Shown piece after piece: positions 27,517-37,453 of a stretch of 64,000 nt of DNA. The DNA comes from Kriegella sp963975415 (GTDB taxonomy: Bacteria; Bacteroidota; Bacteroidia; Flavobacteriales; Flavobacteriaceae): positions 123,491-187,490 of the forward strand of contig NZ_CAXBGN010000010.1 in the NCBI RefSeq assembly GCF_963975415.1. Direction: 5' to 3'. Below the pieces are notes generated by a model. That model searched no databases. It worked only from the letters and a program-made list of their open reading frames with translations, and was not told the origin of the DNA. The position numbers and the translations under genes were made by a program. Each line of letters starts with the position of its first letter. Position 1 is the stretch's first letter.

Positions 27517-28923
27517 TTACTCCCTTTCCGAAATTATTTTTAAACCGGAATTTTCCCTTCTTAATTTCGAAATACCCTCCGGAGAAATATCTGTCTGCCA
27601 CAGGTATACTTTTTGAAGTGCTTTCATATTCGAAATTACGGGCAAGACCCCGTCTGAAACGCGGGTATCGAATAAATTAAGCGATTCCAAGTTTTTAAGT
27701 TCGACCAAATGATTGACGCCAACATTGGTAATCGCATTTCCGCTTACATCTAATCGTACCAAATTTTCAAGCTGGCCAAGTGTGCCCAAGTGTGTATCAT
27801 GAACGTTGGAATTGCTGATATCAAGCCAAATCAATTGCTCTTTTAATTGCACCAACAGTTCAACATCGGAAGATTCTAGGCTCCTTTCACTTAAACTAAA
27901 GTTGGCATCCATAAAATAATTGTCTTTCATCAATCGATTCAAAACAAAGCCCCTACTTTCCAGTGAGTCAACCAGTGCCTTATCCGGTGCTTCAACAGCT
28001 CTGCCATATAATTGATTCTCCCGATCTAACCCGAAGAAATTTTCTGCCATGGCCACAAATTCCTGCTCGGGATCAAATTGCGTAAAATAGCCATCTGGCG
28101 GCGCACCCACATTGATCCACCATTCAATAAGACTTACCTCATTATCGGTTAATGGCCTTTTTCCTTCGGATGGCATAAAATCATCATGGTCTTCCGGCAG
28201 GGTAATCCGTTTAAAAAGTTCACTATTCAAAGCGTCTCCCGGAATCACGACATCCCCTCCTTCTCCACCGCTCATAATTTCATTGTAGGTGGTTAATTCA
28301 AGTTTGCCCTTCTTTTTTCCATCGTTATGACAACTAGTGCACTTGCTATCGAGCATGGGGGAAATCAAGTCTAAAAAGACATCTGCCGAATCTAATTCGG
28401 TTATTTTTTTTCGAGGTTCTACTTTTGGGGGCATACCGGCCAACCCTCGAATCGCGTTAGGGGCAAATTCCAACAAATAGGTCGATCCATGGGTCAAATT
28501 ACCCCCTAAATGTCCTGTAATAAATACAGAAACTACAGTGAGTCCCACAAAAAACCATTTGGTATAAACAAAAGATGTTGTGATTTTTTTGGTTGCATAA
28601 TAGCACCCAATTGAAAATAAGAGTACGCCGACTCCCATCCATTTATGCCAAAATAGGGTGTCGGAATCATAATCTCCAGAGAGCGAAAGCAAATAGCCAA
28701 AAACTATGGCAAAAAATGCGCTGATCGCCCCGAGGGCCCATACATAAGAAATAAGGGGTGTGATGGCCTGAAACTTCGATTTTCTCGCAGCTAGTTGGGC
28801 CAATGCCCCCAATAACAAAAATCCGATAGGGAGATGCACCACCAAAGGATGCAGTCTTCCTAAAAAGATCAAAATATCGGCAGGGTCGTTTAAAAACCCT
28901 ATACTACTCGCTATACCCAGCAT
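27517..28923 (-). CDS. Membrane protein: DUF2231-like helices, Planctomycete-type cytochrome c domain, leucine-rich repeats
   Basis: The 468-residue protein has three parts. Residues about 15-165 form five hydrophobic helices of the DUF2231 type (LIFLGRLHPLVVHLPIGFLL). Residues about 185-290 form a PSCyt1 cytochrome domain with one haem motif, CTSCHND, and a closing DFMPSEGKRPLTDNEVSLIE. Residues about 350-460 form degenerate leucine-rich repeats (LENLVRLDVSGNAITNVG, LKNLESLNLFDTRVSDG). This module is typical of Planctomycetes and also found in Bacteroidota. It is presumably a membrane-bound electron carrier with a protein- or polymer-binding tail. It is 4 bp downstream of the propeller gene. 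Confidence 0.88.
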   Translation of the reverse strand: MLGIASSIGFLNDPADILIFLGRLHPLVVHLPIGFLLLGALAQLAARKSKFQAITPLISYVWALGAISAFFAIVFGYLLSLSGDYDSDTLFWHKWMGVGVLLFSIGCYYATKKITTSFVYTKWFFVGLTVVSVFITGHLGGNLTHGSTYLLEFAPNAIRGLAGMPPKVEPRKKITELDSADVFLDLISPMLDSKCTSCHNDGKKKGKLELTTYNEIMSGGEGGDVVIPGDALNSELFKRITLPEDHDDFMPSEGKRPLTDNEVSLIEWWINVGAPPDGYFTQFDPEQEFVAMAENFFGLDRENQLYGRAVEAPDKALVDSLESRGFVLNRLMKDNYFMDANFSLSERSLESSDVELLVQLKEQLIWLDISNSNVHDTHLGTLGQLENLVRLDVSGNAITNVGVNHLVELKNLESLNLFDTRVSDGVLPVISNMKALQKVYLWQTDISPEGISKLRRENSGLKIISERE

Positions 28924-28927
28924 ACAT

Positions 28928-29854
28928 TTATTTAAGCGGAACGCCCCTCAAAGGTTTGCCATTGGTAGTCAATATCTGAAAATGATGCACATTATGCCCA
29001 GTATAGCTCCAAACCATATTTTTATCGGCATCAACTTCTAAAAGCTTAATCGGACCTTTAGCCGCATAGCTGGCGATTACAGTGTTGCCATTGGGCAGCC
29101 TTTGAGCACCGCAAGGATCCGCTAAAGGTTCGCCCTCTAAATCTTCATTGGTAAGCTTCCAAACTACTTGCCCTTTCGAATCGAATTCCACCACCGTATT
29201 TCCATGCGTCAATGTGACTACGGTATTCCCGTTTTTAAGTCGGATGGCGGTGAAAGGCCAAGTTTCGGCTTTTCGACCTTCTTGGCTAATATCATCAGTC
29301 TTAAAAACGTTCACTACCGAACCATCAGGCTGGTATTCCTTAACAGCAAAAGCCAGCAGATGGGGAACCAGATAGTTTCCATTTTTAAGTTTCCGCGCCA
29401 TACGGGTCTGCATATGCACATTATCTGTTTCGGGTTTTAAAGGTACACTTGTAATTACATTCCCGTTCTTGTCGACTTCAATAAGTCTGGGGCTTGTTCC
29501 TGATTCGGTAATCAAGGTACGGCCACCGGGAAGGCGCACTGCCGTGCCCAACTCCATAGATTCTTCGGCTCTTTTATAGGAAAAAATAACCTCTTTTCTT
29601 TTATTATATTCACGCACCTCATCGGCCCAACAAATCAGAACATTTCCATTTTTCAGTACATAACCATCCCTGGCATGTGGCTTTTTACTATCCCAAACAA
29701 CTTCCCCCGACTCTCCAATAATACCGGTAAACTTATGCCCGGCCATAAAAAAGGAATGTGCTATCCCAGATGATGGTTCTTGGGCCATCGCAACCAATGG
29801 AAGTAGTAGCCAAGCTAATATCGTTCCTTTTTTAAACAAGCTTTTAATTTGCAT
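28928..29854 (-). CDS. Secreted PQQ-like beta-propeller protein
   Basis: The 308-residue protein has a signal peptide (1-24, LLPLVAMAQ). The repeated unit '(R/K)LKNGNYLV / LPNGNTVI ... V-K-E-Y/ EVDADKNMVW' occurs about six times (for example VLKNGNVLICWADEV, RLPGGRTLITESG, RLKNGNTVVTLTHG, RLPNGNTVIASYA), giving a beta-propeller of the arylsulfotransferase/PQQ-like type. No catalytic residues can be singled out. It lies 15 bp after the DUF1501 gene and 4 bp before the DUF2231/cytochrome gene, so it belongs to the same transcript. Confidence 0.85.
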   Translation of the reverse strand: MQIKSLFKKGTILAWLLLPLVAMAQEPSSGIAHSFFMAGHKFTGIIGESGEVVWDSKKPHARDGYVLKNGNVLICWADEVREYNKRKEVIFSYKRAEESMELGTAVRLPGGRTLITESGTSPRLIEVDKNGNVITSVPLKPETDNVHMQTRMARKLKNGNYLVPHLLAFAVKEYQPDGSVVNVFKTDDISQEGRKAETWPFTAIRLKNGNTVVTLTHGNTVVEFDSKGQVVWKLTNEDLEGEPLADPCGAQRLPNGNTVIASYAAKGPIKLLEVDADKNMVWSYTGHNVHHFQILTTNGKPLRGVPLK

Positions 29855-29869
29855 TTATTCTATTTTGTG

Positions 29870-31321
29870 TTACGCTAATATATCTTTGATTACATGGCCA
29901 TGTACATCGGTCAATCGCATGTCGCGACCACCAAAACGAAAGGTAAGCTGTTCGTGGTTGATTCCCAATAAGTGCATGATGGTGGCATGCAAATCATGAA
30001 TCGTAACGGGATTTTCCACGACTCTATATCCATAATCATCGGTTTTTCCGAAAATGGTTCCGCCCTTAATGCCGGCCCCCGCCATCCACATACTAAATGC
30101 CGATGGGTTATGATCACGGCCGTTCGTACCCTGTGCAAACGGCGTTCTACCGAATTCACCCGTCCACACGACCAAAGTTTCCTCTAAAAGGCCTCTCGAT
30201 TTTAAATCTTTCAAAAGCCCTGCAATCGGCTGATCAACGGCATGGGCGTTGCGTTCATGACCTTGTTTCAAATTGCTGTGCTGATCCCAACGATCTGTTC
30301 CTATATTTGGGCATGTCAATTCTATAAAACGAACACCGCGCTCCACCAATCTGCGGGCCAATAAACATTGTGATGCATACCCTTTGGTATGCGGGTCATC
30401 GGAATCAAGACCATATAATTTTTTAGTCGCTTCAGATTCAGCCGTAAACTCGGTCAATTCGGGAATGGAAGACTGCATTTTATACGCCAACTCATAATTT
30501 GATATAGCGGATTCTACGGCATCAACCTCACCCATTTTCCCCAGTAGGCTTTCATCCAACTGCTTTATAAACCCTAACTTTTGCTCTTGTAAATTTTGAA
30601 CGGATTCTTGGGGTCGAATATTGGCCACCGGTTCTGCCCCCGCCCTTAATACCGACGCTTGGTACGAAGCCGGTAAAAAACCATTTTTAAAATTGTCCAA
30701 ACCACCTGGAGGAATCAATCCACCGTCGAGCACCACATAACCCGGTATGTTTTTATTTTCACTTCCTAAACCATAAGTCATCCATGAACCCATGCTCGGG
30801 CGCCCTTGAATACCACTTCCTGTATGTAGAAAATAATTGGCATTGGTATGTTCGGGAAAATTAGATGTCATCGACCGTATGAGCGCAATATCGTCAACAC
30901 AGGTAGCAATATGTGGAAACAACGCACTGACCGGCATGCCGCATTCACCGTATTGTTCAAAATCCCACGGGCTCTTCAATATTTTGCCCACATTGTCAAA
31001 CTGGGTATTGTCAACCTTGAATTTTTTTCGGGGATCTTCGCCATTCTCTCTAGCAAGACGGGGTTTGGGATCAAAAGAATCTACTTGAGAGACCCCTCCA
31101 TCCATATACAGGAAAATAACATTCTTCGCCTTGGGTAAATAATGCGGGCCCAAATATAGGTCTGAACTTGCCGCCATACCTTTCTTTGGCCGTTCACAAC
31201 CCAGTAACGGAAAACCTCCGAACAAACTTGCAAAAGCCAACGTTCCAAAACCACCTTTGCATATGCCCAACATCTCACGGCGTGAGAGGGGTCGTTGCAT
31301 AAAATTATCATACTTGCCCAT
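29870..31321 (-). CDS. DUF1501 family protein, Tat-type signal
   Basis: The 483-residue protein has a Tat signal (LSRREMLGICKGGFGTLAFA) and the alkaline-phosphatase-like DUF1501 fold. Seen are NVIFLYMDGGVSQVDSFDPK, RRLVERGVRFIELTCPN, VVWTGEFGRTPFAQG and the metal-type segment GRDHNPSAFSMW. DUF1501 proteins are nearly always encoded beside DUF1553/DUF1549 cytochromes, as here, and their reaction is unknown. The start codon shares one base with the stop codon of the upstream PSD1 gene (TAATG), so they are translationally coupled. Confidence 0.9.
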   Translation of the reverse strand: MGKYDNFMQRPLSRREMLGICKGGFGTLAFASLFGGFPLLGCERPKKGMAASSDLYLGPHYLPKAKNVIFLYMDGGVSQVDSFDPKPRLARENGEDPRKKFKVDNTQFDNVGKILKSPWDFEQYGECGMPVSALFPHIATCVDDIALIRSMTSNFPEHTNANYFLHTGSGIQGRPSMGSWMTYGLGSENKNIPGYVVLDGGLIPPGGLDNFKNGFLPASYQASVLRAGAEPVANIRPQESVQNLQEQKLGFIKQLDESLLGKMGEVDAVESAISNYELAYKMQSSIPELTEFTAESEATKKLYGLDSDDPHTKGYASQCLLARRLVERGVRFIELTCPNIGTDRWDQHSNLKQGHERNAHAVDQPIAGLLKDLKSRGLLEETLVVWTGEFGRTPFAQGTNGRDHNPSAFSMWMAGAGIKGGTIFGKTDDYGYRVVENPVTIHDLHATIMHLLGINHEQLTFRFGGRDMRLTDVHGHVIKDILA

Positions 31322-34311
31322 TATATCAGGTATATAAATTCTTTTAAGTTAAAAATACTGTGGCAGTAGTCTTTCCAAATACTTGTTTCTTTATCCAAAT
31401 CACCTTCTTCCGCTTGATTTTCCATTCCACCTAAAACTTCAATAAAACTTGCGGCTTTTGACAGTTCTTCAGCACTCGGTTTGCGTGAAAAAGTACGCAT
31501 ATAAATCCATGCTATTTTCTCGTCAAAGGTCAAATCTTTCTGACTCAACAGCTGTTTGGCCATACGTTCGGCCTGTTGTGCCACAAAGGGATCATTCATA
31601 ATAATCAACGATTGGGAAGGCACATTGGTCACATTACGCCTTCCGAATGTACTGAACGGTATAGGACGGTCGAAAGTGACCATCATAGGTTCTAAAAAAT
31701 TACGTCGCACCTCTTGATAGATACTTCTTCGACCGGCACCATCTAAAGGCCCTGATTTCCCTGGTCTACCCCGGCCTTGCATAAACTCGGTCAGATGTGT
31801 TTTGACCGGCGGCCCGTACAACGTGGAATCCATACTTCCCGAAACAACCAAAAGTGCATCACGGATAGCTTCCGATTCCAACCGACGTACCGGAAAAGAG
31901 GCCAAATATTTATTTGTGGGATCTTTCTCCGTCAATGCATCACTTCTCACCGCACTCCTTTTGAAAACTTCCGAGGTAACGATATGTCGAATCATTTTCT
32001 TGATCGACCACCCGTCTTCCTGAAATTTAACGGCGAGGTAGTCCAGCAATTTCGGGTGTGAAGGAAGTTTCCCTTGCAGCCCAAAATTATCAACGGTTTC
32101 TACAATTCCCTTCCCAAAAAGGTGGTGCCAAATGCGATTGACCATAACACGCGAAGTGAGCGGATTGTCTTCGTTCAGCATGGCCTCTGCCAGTTCAAGA
32201 CGCCCGCTTCCTTTTGATTTAAAGGGTACATCACCCAAGGGTAGAGCCGACAGAAATCGTCGTGGTACCTTTTCTTCGGACAGTTCTTGGTAACTTCCCC
32301 TATTAAATATAGGACTATTGATACCAATGCCTTCATTTACACCATAGAAAAAAGAAGTGTTCACCAATGATCTCTGAAGATTTAGACTACTATCCAACGC
32401 TGTTTTCAATTCCGGAATCCGAGCTGACAATTGTCCTTTTTTAAGTTTTCCGTTTAGTGACTCAATTCGTTTGGGTGAAAAAGCCAAAAGTCTGCTGCTT
32501 TTCGGCGACAATTGACTGACTGGTAGCCTATGCTCTATCTCCTTGGGCCACAAGGAATCGTAGGCGATGGCATATTCCGTTTCGACATAGGCATCCGAAG
32601 GCAAAGCATAATCATGTCTGTTGTACTCCCCCGGCAATATTTCGATGTAGGCTTTATGACCTTTCCAAGGGCCTACGTTAAACACGTAATTGTTCCATTT
32701 CGATTCACCCACCTTTTGCGCCATATTTCCGTAAATGGGATTTTGAATCAGCTGAAAGTTGTCGATCACGATACGAACCGTACTGTTTATTCCGCGGGCT
32801 TTCACACCGATAAAATCAGTATCCAACACAAGATTGGGAGAGCGTAACACCCCAAAAACTCCTGTACCAAAAGTTTTACTACTTGCACGGCCCTGCTCCA
32901 ATTCCATTAACTTTCCAGTAGCTCTATCCACTATTGGGTCTCCTAAGGTAGTCGTTTGCCCAAAGGCAATTCCATCGCTGATCCACCCGTCTAAATCCGT
33001 GTTTCTAAAATCGCCAAGCACTTTATACTCATTGGTATTCAATTCCTTTGATTCCCCGTTTTGCTTCACTTCTTCAATTTGGGAAGACTTCAAACCGTCG
33101 GCCCATTCATCGGCAACCAATTGGCGCATGTATGTTTTTAAGTCGCTAACTGCTTTCACATTTTTTTCATCATCTAGAGACAAATCTGCAGGAACCGGGG
33201 AGAAACGCGTACTCTCCATGATACCATAAAAAGCATAATAATCGGCCGCCGAAATCGGATCAAATTTATGATCGTGGCATTTGGCACAGGAAACGGTCAA
33301 CCCTTGAAAGGTCTTTGACGTAACATCGATCATATTGTCAATGCGATCTGCTTCGTCTTGACGGATATCGACCGGACTATGTGTGCCCTCTCCCATAGCA
33401 TAAAATGCTGTACCTAAAGGCGATTCTGCATTTCCTGATGCGGAATCGTACCGTTTTTTTTCTATGAGATCGCCTGCCAGATGTTCTTTTAGTAATTGAT
33501 TATACGCTATGTCTTCATTAAATGCCCGAATCAAATAATCTCTATATTTCCAAGCTCCGGTAATGGTGTAGTCAAATTCGTGTCCTTTGGTTTCGGCATA
33601 GCGCACCAAATCCATCCAATGTCGTGCCCACCGCTCACCATAAGCAGGGGAATTCAAATAGCGATCGACCATTTTTTCATAGGCGTCCTGACTATCATCG
33701 GCAGTGAATGATTCAACATCGGCCGGCGAAGGTGGCAAGCCTGTAATCAGATAGGCTACCCTACGAATCAGTGCATTTTTATCGGCAACCGGCGATTTCT
33801 CCAGTCCCTTTTGTGCCAACTGTTTATCGATAAAATTATCGATGGCATCGGGATCGGTCGTCGCTTTTTCCGTAATCGGTTTTATAAAGGCCCAATGTTC
33901 TTTCCATTCAGCCCCCTGATCGATCCACTTCTCTAAAAGTGCTTTTTCCCGCTCGGTAAGTTTCAAGTTAGAATCCGGTGGAGGCATCATCATATCCTCT
34001 TCGGCATTATTTATTCTGGCTACAAGCAAACTCCTTGAGGGTTTACCTGGCACAACAGCATGCCCGCCATCTTCCAATTCAGCGGTGGCGCCTTCCAAAA
34101 TATCCAATCGTAAATTGGCCTTTCGGCTGCTTACATCGGGACCATGGCACAAATAGCAGTTCTGTACCAAAATAGGCTTGATATGAAAATTGAAATCGAC
34201 GGTTTCCGGTAATGGCTCGGCATACTGTTTCGAATCACCACAGGAGAACTGTAATGCCATAACCGACAAAACCAATCCTATTAAAAAAAACCTTTTGCCG
34301 TGAGATAGCAT
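31321..34311 (-). CDS. PSD1 and Planctomycete cytochrome c domain lipoprotein (DUF1549/DUF1553)
   Basis: The 996-residue lipoprotein (lipobox ALQFSC, Cys about 24) begins with a PSCyt1 domain (CYLCHGPDVSSRKANLRLDI). DUF1549 follows (about 150-360), ending in a second haem motif CAKCHDHKFDPI, then a beta-sandwich-like insert (about 430-570), and DUF1553 (about 690-960) with NPLTSRVMVNRIWHHLFGKG and TFGRRNVTNVPSQSLIIMND. These very large proteins are abundant in Planctomycetes and Verrucomicrobia and also occur in marine Bacteroidota. A role in degrading complex sulfated or aromatic polymers has been suggested, but the chemistry is unknown. It heads a five-gene run ending with the CBM9-like gene. 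Confidence 0.92.
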   Translation of the reverse strand: MLSHGKRFFLIGLVLSVMALQFSCGDSKQYAEPLPETVDFNFHIKPILVQNCYLCHGPDVSSRKANLRLDILEGATAELEDGGHAVVPGKPSRSLLVARINNAEEDMMMPPPDSNLKLTEREKALLEKWIDQGAEWKEHWAFIKPITEKATTDPDAIDNFIDKQLAQKGLEKSPVADKNALIRRVAYLITGLPPSPADVESFTADDSQDAYEKMVDRYLNSPAYGERWARHWMDLVRYAETKGHEFDYTITGAWKYRDYLIRAFNEDIAYNQLLKEHLAGDLIEKKRYDSASGNAESPLGTAFYAMGEGTHSPVDIRQDEADRIDNMIDVTSKTFQGLTVSCAKCHDHKFDPISAADYYAFYGIMESTRFSPVPADLSLDDEKNVKAVSDLKTYMRQLVADEWADGLKSSQIEEVKQNGESKELNTNEYKVLGDFRNTDLDGWISDGIAFGQTTTLGDPIVDRATGKLMELEQGRASSKTFGTGVFGVLRSPNLVLDTDFIGVKARGINSTVRIVIDNFQLIQNPIYGNMAQKVGESKWNNYVFNVGPWKGHKAYIEILPGEYNRHDYALPSDAYVETEYAIAYDSLWPKEIEHRLPVSQLSPKSSRLLAFSPKRIESLNGKLKKGQLSARIPELKTALDSSLNLQRSLVNTSFFYGVNEGIGINSPIFNRGSYQELSEEKVPRRFLSALPLGDVPFKSKGSGRLELAEAMLNEDNPLTSRVMVNRIWHHLFGKGIVETVDNFGLQGKLPSHPKLLDYLAVKFQEDGWSIKKMIRHIVTSEVFKRSAVRSDALTEKDPTNKYLASFPVRRLESEAIRDALLVVSGSMDSTLYGPPVKTHLTEFMQGRGRPGKSGPLDGAGRRSIYQEVRRNFLEPMMVTFDRPIPFSTFGRRNVTNVPSQSLIIMNDPFVAQQAERMAKQLLSQKDLTFDEKIAWIYMRTFSRKPSAEELSKAASFIEVLGGMENQAEEGDLDKETSIWKDYCHSIFNLKEFIYLI

Positions 34312-34590
34312 GCGTATACGTTATGAATGGTTTCAAATATACATATTTAAACAGTTATATTCCAAAACCCATTTTTACCTTATATGATATTAATTTTACT
34401 TTTTGTAAATATTTAATCGGTATGAATGTCCGTATAAAAGTTTAAATTGCCCAGTTATGGCGGAGCATTCCAATATTAACCAATGAAAATGGATTTACGC
34501 CCAAAAATCACTAATTTTATACTGATGTCTTTGCCATAGCACAGCATAGAACCGAATACGAACAACATAAGAAAAAATCCAATTTTTAAC

Positions 34591-35490
34591 GTGGAATATA
34601 TTGATTACTACAAAGTATTGGGAGTTTCAAAGAACGCTTCCGAGAAAGACATAAAAAAGGCCTATCGGAAGATGGCTCGAAAATACCACCCCGACGTAAA
34701 CCCAAATGATGCAACGGCCGAAAAAAAATTTAAAGAAGCCAATGAAGCCAATGAGGTGTTGGGGGATCCCGAAAAAAGGAAAAAGTATGACAAGTATGGC
34801 AAAGATTGGGAGCATGCGGAAGCATTTGAACAAGCTAGACAGTCGCGACAACACTCTCGGCCTAGCGGAGGCCAACAGTATTCCGGAGATTTTGGAGGCC
34901 ATGATTTTTCAGACTTCTTCGAATCGATGTTCGGTGGCGCTGGAGGCGGTGGGTTTTCACAAGGTGGGCAAGTAAAATTCAGAGGGCAAGATTTTAATGC
35001 CGAACTCCGACTATCGCTTCGCGATGCCTATCAAACCCAAAAACAGACGCTTACCGTTAACGGAAAGAATATTCGTATCACCATTCCAGCAGGAATAGAG
35101 AACGGACAAACCATAAAAATAAAGGGGCACGGCGGACCGGGTAGAAACGGCGGCCCGAAAGGAGACCTCTATATCACCTTTTCGATAGAAAACAATACCC
35201 CATTTAAAAGAGATGGGAGCAACCTATACAAGAACATCGACCTTGATATTTATACGGCCGTGCTGGGAGGCGAAATAACCGTAGACACCTTTGACGGAAA
35301 AGCCAAGCTCAAGGTTAAACCCGAGACCCAAAACGGCACAACGGTAAAATTGAAGGGTAAAGGATTCCCATTCTATAAAAAAGAAGGACAATTCGGGGAT
35401 CTGCTTATCACCTATACCCTAAAAACCCCAACGAACCTGAGCGCTCGGGAGAAAGAACTTTTTAAAGAATTAGCGGCCATTAAAAAATAA
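34591..35490 (+). CDS. cbpA: DnaJ-family co-chaperone CbpA
   Basis: The 299-residue protein has an N-terminal J domain (5-70) with the HPD motif in RKYHPDVNPN. A Gly/Ser-rich linker (about 85-130, GGAGGGGFSQGGQ) and a DnaJ C-terminal substrate-binding domain (IKGHGGPGRNGGPKGDLYI, LKGKGFPFYKKEGQFGDL) follow. The zinc-finger repeats of DnaJ are absent, as in CbpA. The J domain stimulates DnaK to fold or hold client proteins. The start is GTG at 34591; no earlier in-frame start fits. The next gene encodes its partner CbpM 6 bp downstream. Confidence 0.93.
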   Translation: MEYIDYYKVLGVSKNASEKDIKKAYRKMARKYHPDVNPNDATAEKKFKEANEANEVLGDPEKRKKYDKYGKDWEHAEAFEQARQSRQHSRPSGGQQYSGDFGGHDFSDFFESMFGGAGGGGFSQGGQVKFRGQDFNAELRLSLRDAYQTQKQTLTVNGKNIRITIPAGIENGQTIKIKGHGGPGRNGGPKGDLYITFSIENNTPFKRDGSNLYKNIDLDIYTAVLGGEITVDTFDGKAKLKVKPETQNGTTVKLKGKGFPFYKKEGQFGDLLITYTLKTPTNLSAREKELFKELAAIKK

Positions 35491-35496
35491 CAGTAT

Positions 35497-35787
35497 ATGG
35501 TACTTCGAAATCTTATTAGTGTAACCGATTTTTGTACAAGTCATGATATATCACAAACCTTGGTGGTAAAACTCAAATCGTATGGACTTGTAGAAATCGT
35601 AGAGGAAAATAACGTTCAGTATATTCCTGAAGAGGAGCTGCCCAAAGTGGAAAAAGTCGTACGATTGTATTTCGATTTGGATATCAATTTAGAAGGTATC
35701 GAGGTGATTACCCAGCTGTTGAACCGTATGGAAACCATGCAGCAAGAAATGACCCGCCTCAGAAACCGCCTACGCTTGTATGAATAG
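35497..35787 (+). CDS. cbpM: Chaperone modulator CbpM
   Basis: The 96-residue protein has the MerR_2/CbpM layout: SVTDFCTSHDISQTLVVKLK, a short winged segment with VEENNVQYIPEEELPKVEK and a C-terminal coiled coil (LLNRMETMQQEMTRLRNRL). CbpM binds the J domain of CbpA and blocks its action on DnaK. Spacing of 6 bp from cbpA supports a two-gene operon. Its 3' end overlaps an upstream extension of the sulfatase frame, which is not used in the chosen annotation. Confidence 0.9.
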   Translation: MVLRNLISVTDFCTSHDISQTLVVKLKSYGLVEIVEENNVQYIPEEELPKVEKVVRLYFDLDINLEGIEVITQLLNRMETMQQEMTRLRNRLRLYE

Positions 35788-35827
35788 TTTATTGGGCCTA
35801 AAATCATTCCCGTATTTAAATAAAACC

Positions 35828-37453
35828 ATGATAAAACGTAACCTAGTGCCGCTTTTTTGCCTTGTCCTCATCTTTTTGGGCTGTAAGGGGACGGAAAAAG
35901 AAAAAGAAAAAGCAACCGAAAGACCGAACATATTATTTGCCATCATGGACGATGCCACCTATATGCATATGAGCGCCTATGGCTGTTCTTGGGTAGATAC
36001 GCCCAACTTTGATCGGGTAGCGGCAAACGGCTTACTTTTTAACCGGGCGTATACGGCCAATGCGAAATGCGCGCCCTCCCGCTCCAATATTTTAACCGGT
36101 AGAAATTCTTGGCAGCTGGAAGAGGCCGCGAACCACTGGCCCGTTTTCCCAACCAAATTCAAGGTGTTTACAGAGACTTTGGCGGAAAACGGATATAACG
36201 TAGGCTATACCGGTAAAGGTTGGGCCCCGGGTATCGCAAAACACGAAGACGGAAGCAAAAGGGAACTGCTGATAAAAGCCTTTAGCGAAATAAAGACCAC
36301 CCCGCCCACACCAAAAATCAGCAACGTCGATTATGCCGCCAATTTTGATGCCTTCTTGCAGCAAAAGGAAGACAAACCCTTTTTCTTTTGGTATGGCGGA
36401 ATCGAGCCGCACCGGGCCTATGAATACGGTTCAGGCATCGCCAAAGGCGGCAAGTCGCTCAGTGATATTCCCGATACGGACGTTTATGATTTCTGGCCCA
36501 CCGTTGATTCGGTAAAGACCGATTTGCTCGATTATGCCTTTGAAATCGAATATTTTGACCAGCAATTGGGGAAAATGCTCCAAAATTTGGAAGCGCGGGG
36601 CGAACTGAACAATACCCTCATCGTCGTTACCTCTGATAACGGAATGCCCTTCCCGCGAATAAAGGGTCAGGAATACGAATATTCGAACCATTTGCCTTTA
36701 GCCGTAATGTGGGCCGATGGTATTGAACACCCCGGCAGAACAATCGATGACTTTATCAGTTTTATCGACTTTGCCCCTACCTTTTTGGAAGTTGCCAAAG
36801 TACCCATGGAAAAAAATGACATGCAGCCCATTACCGGCCGTAGCTTTGCCGATATTTTGTATTCGGAAAAGGATGGCATTGTCAATTCGAAGCGAGACCA
36901 TGTACTTATCGGCAAGGAACGCCATGATGTGGGGCGGCCCCATGATCAGGGCTACCCTATTCGAGGTATCGTGCGTGACAGCATGCTCTATCTTCAAAAC
37001 TTTGAAACGGACCGTTGGCCGGTTGGAAACCCGGAACGAGGCTACCCCAATACCGACGGTAGCCCGACCAAAACCGTATTACTACCTAACGTCTATGCCA
37101 AAAATGATGATTTTAACTACTGGAAATGGTCTTTTGGGAAACGACCGGGCCAAGAACTTTATAATATTGTACGCGACCCCGATTGTTTAAACAATCTGGC
37201 CCTAAGTGCCGATCACCAAACAATTTTAACTGATTTACATGAACATTTGTTCGATGCCCTACGTAAACAAGAAGACCCCCGTGTCTTGGGCAACGGTGAC
37301 CTATTCGACAGTTATGAATATGCCGATAAAGGAGGTGTCAATTTTTACGAACGCTACGGGCAAGACGAACAGTTACGCTGGGGCTGGTTTAATGATACTG
37401 ATTTTCAAGACCTTTCTAATGTAAAACGGGTGCAGGAAAGCTTAGAGCCTTGA
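35828..37453 (+). CDS. S1-family sulfatase, lipoprotein
   Basis: The 541-residue sulfatase has a lipoprotein signal (VLIFLGC, Cys about 19) and then RPNILFAIMDDATY, where the Asp pair binds calcium. The formylglycine motif CAPSRSNILTG (Cys to be oxidised) is followed by TGKGWAPG and a second metal segment TLIVVTSDNGMPFPR. It is closest in pattern to the sulfamidase/heparan-type branch of S1 sulfatases. It would remove sulfate from a carbohydrate in the periplasm or at the surface. Maturation needs a formylglycine-generating enzyme not seen in the window. I start at the ATG at 35828, where the signal peptide starts, rather than 35780. Confidence 0.9.
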   Translation: MIKRNLVPLFCLVLIFLGCKGTEKEKEKATERPNILFAIMDDATYMHMSAYGCSWVDTPNFDRVAANGLLFNRAYTANAKCAPSRSNILTGRNSWQLEEAANHWPVFPTKFKVFTETLAENGYNVGYTGKGWAPGIAKHEDGSKRELLIKAFSEIKTTPPTPKISNVDYAANFDAFLQQKEDKPFFFWYGGIEPHRAYEYGSGIAKGGKSLSDIPDTDVYDFWPTVDSVKTDLLDYAFEIEYFDQQLGKMLQNLEARGELNNTLIVVTSDNGMPFPRIKGQEYEYSNHLPLAVMWADGIEHPGRTIDDFISFIDFAPTFLEVAKVPMEKNDMQPITGRSFADILYSEKDGIVNSKRDHVLIGKERHDVGRPHDQGYPIRGIVRDSMLYLQNFETDRWPVGNPERGYPNTDGSPTKTVLLPNVYAKNDDFNYWKWSFGKRPGQELYNIVRDPDCLNNLALSADHQTILTDLHEHLFDALRKQEDPRVLGNGDLFDSYEYADKGGVNFYERYGQDEQLRWGWFNDTDFQDLSNVKRVQESLEP

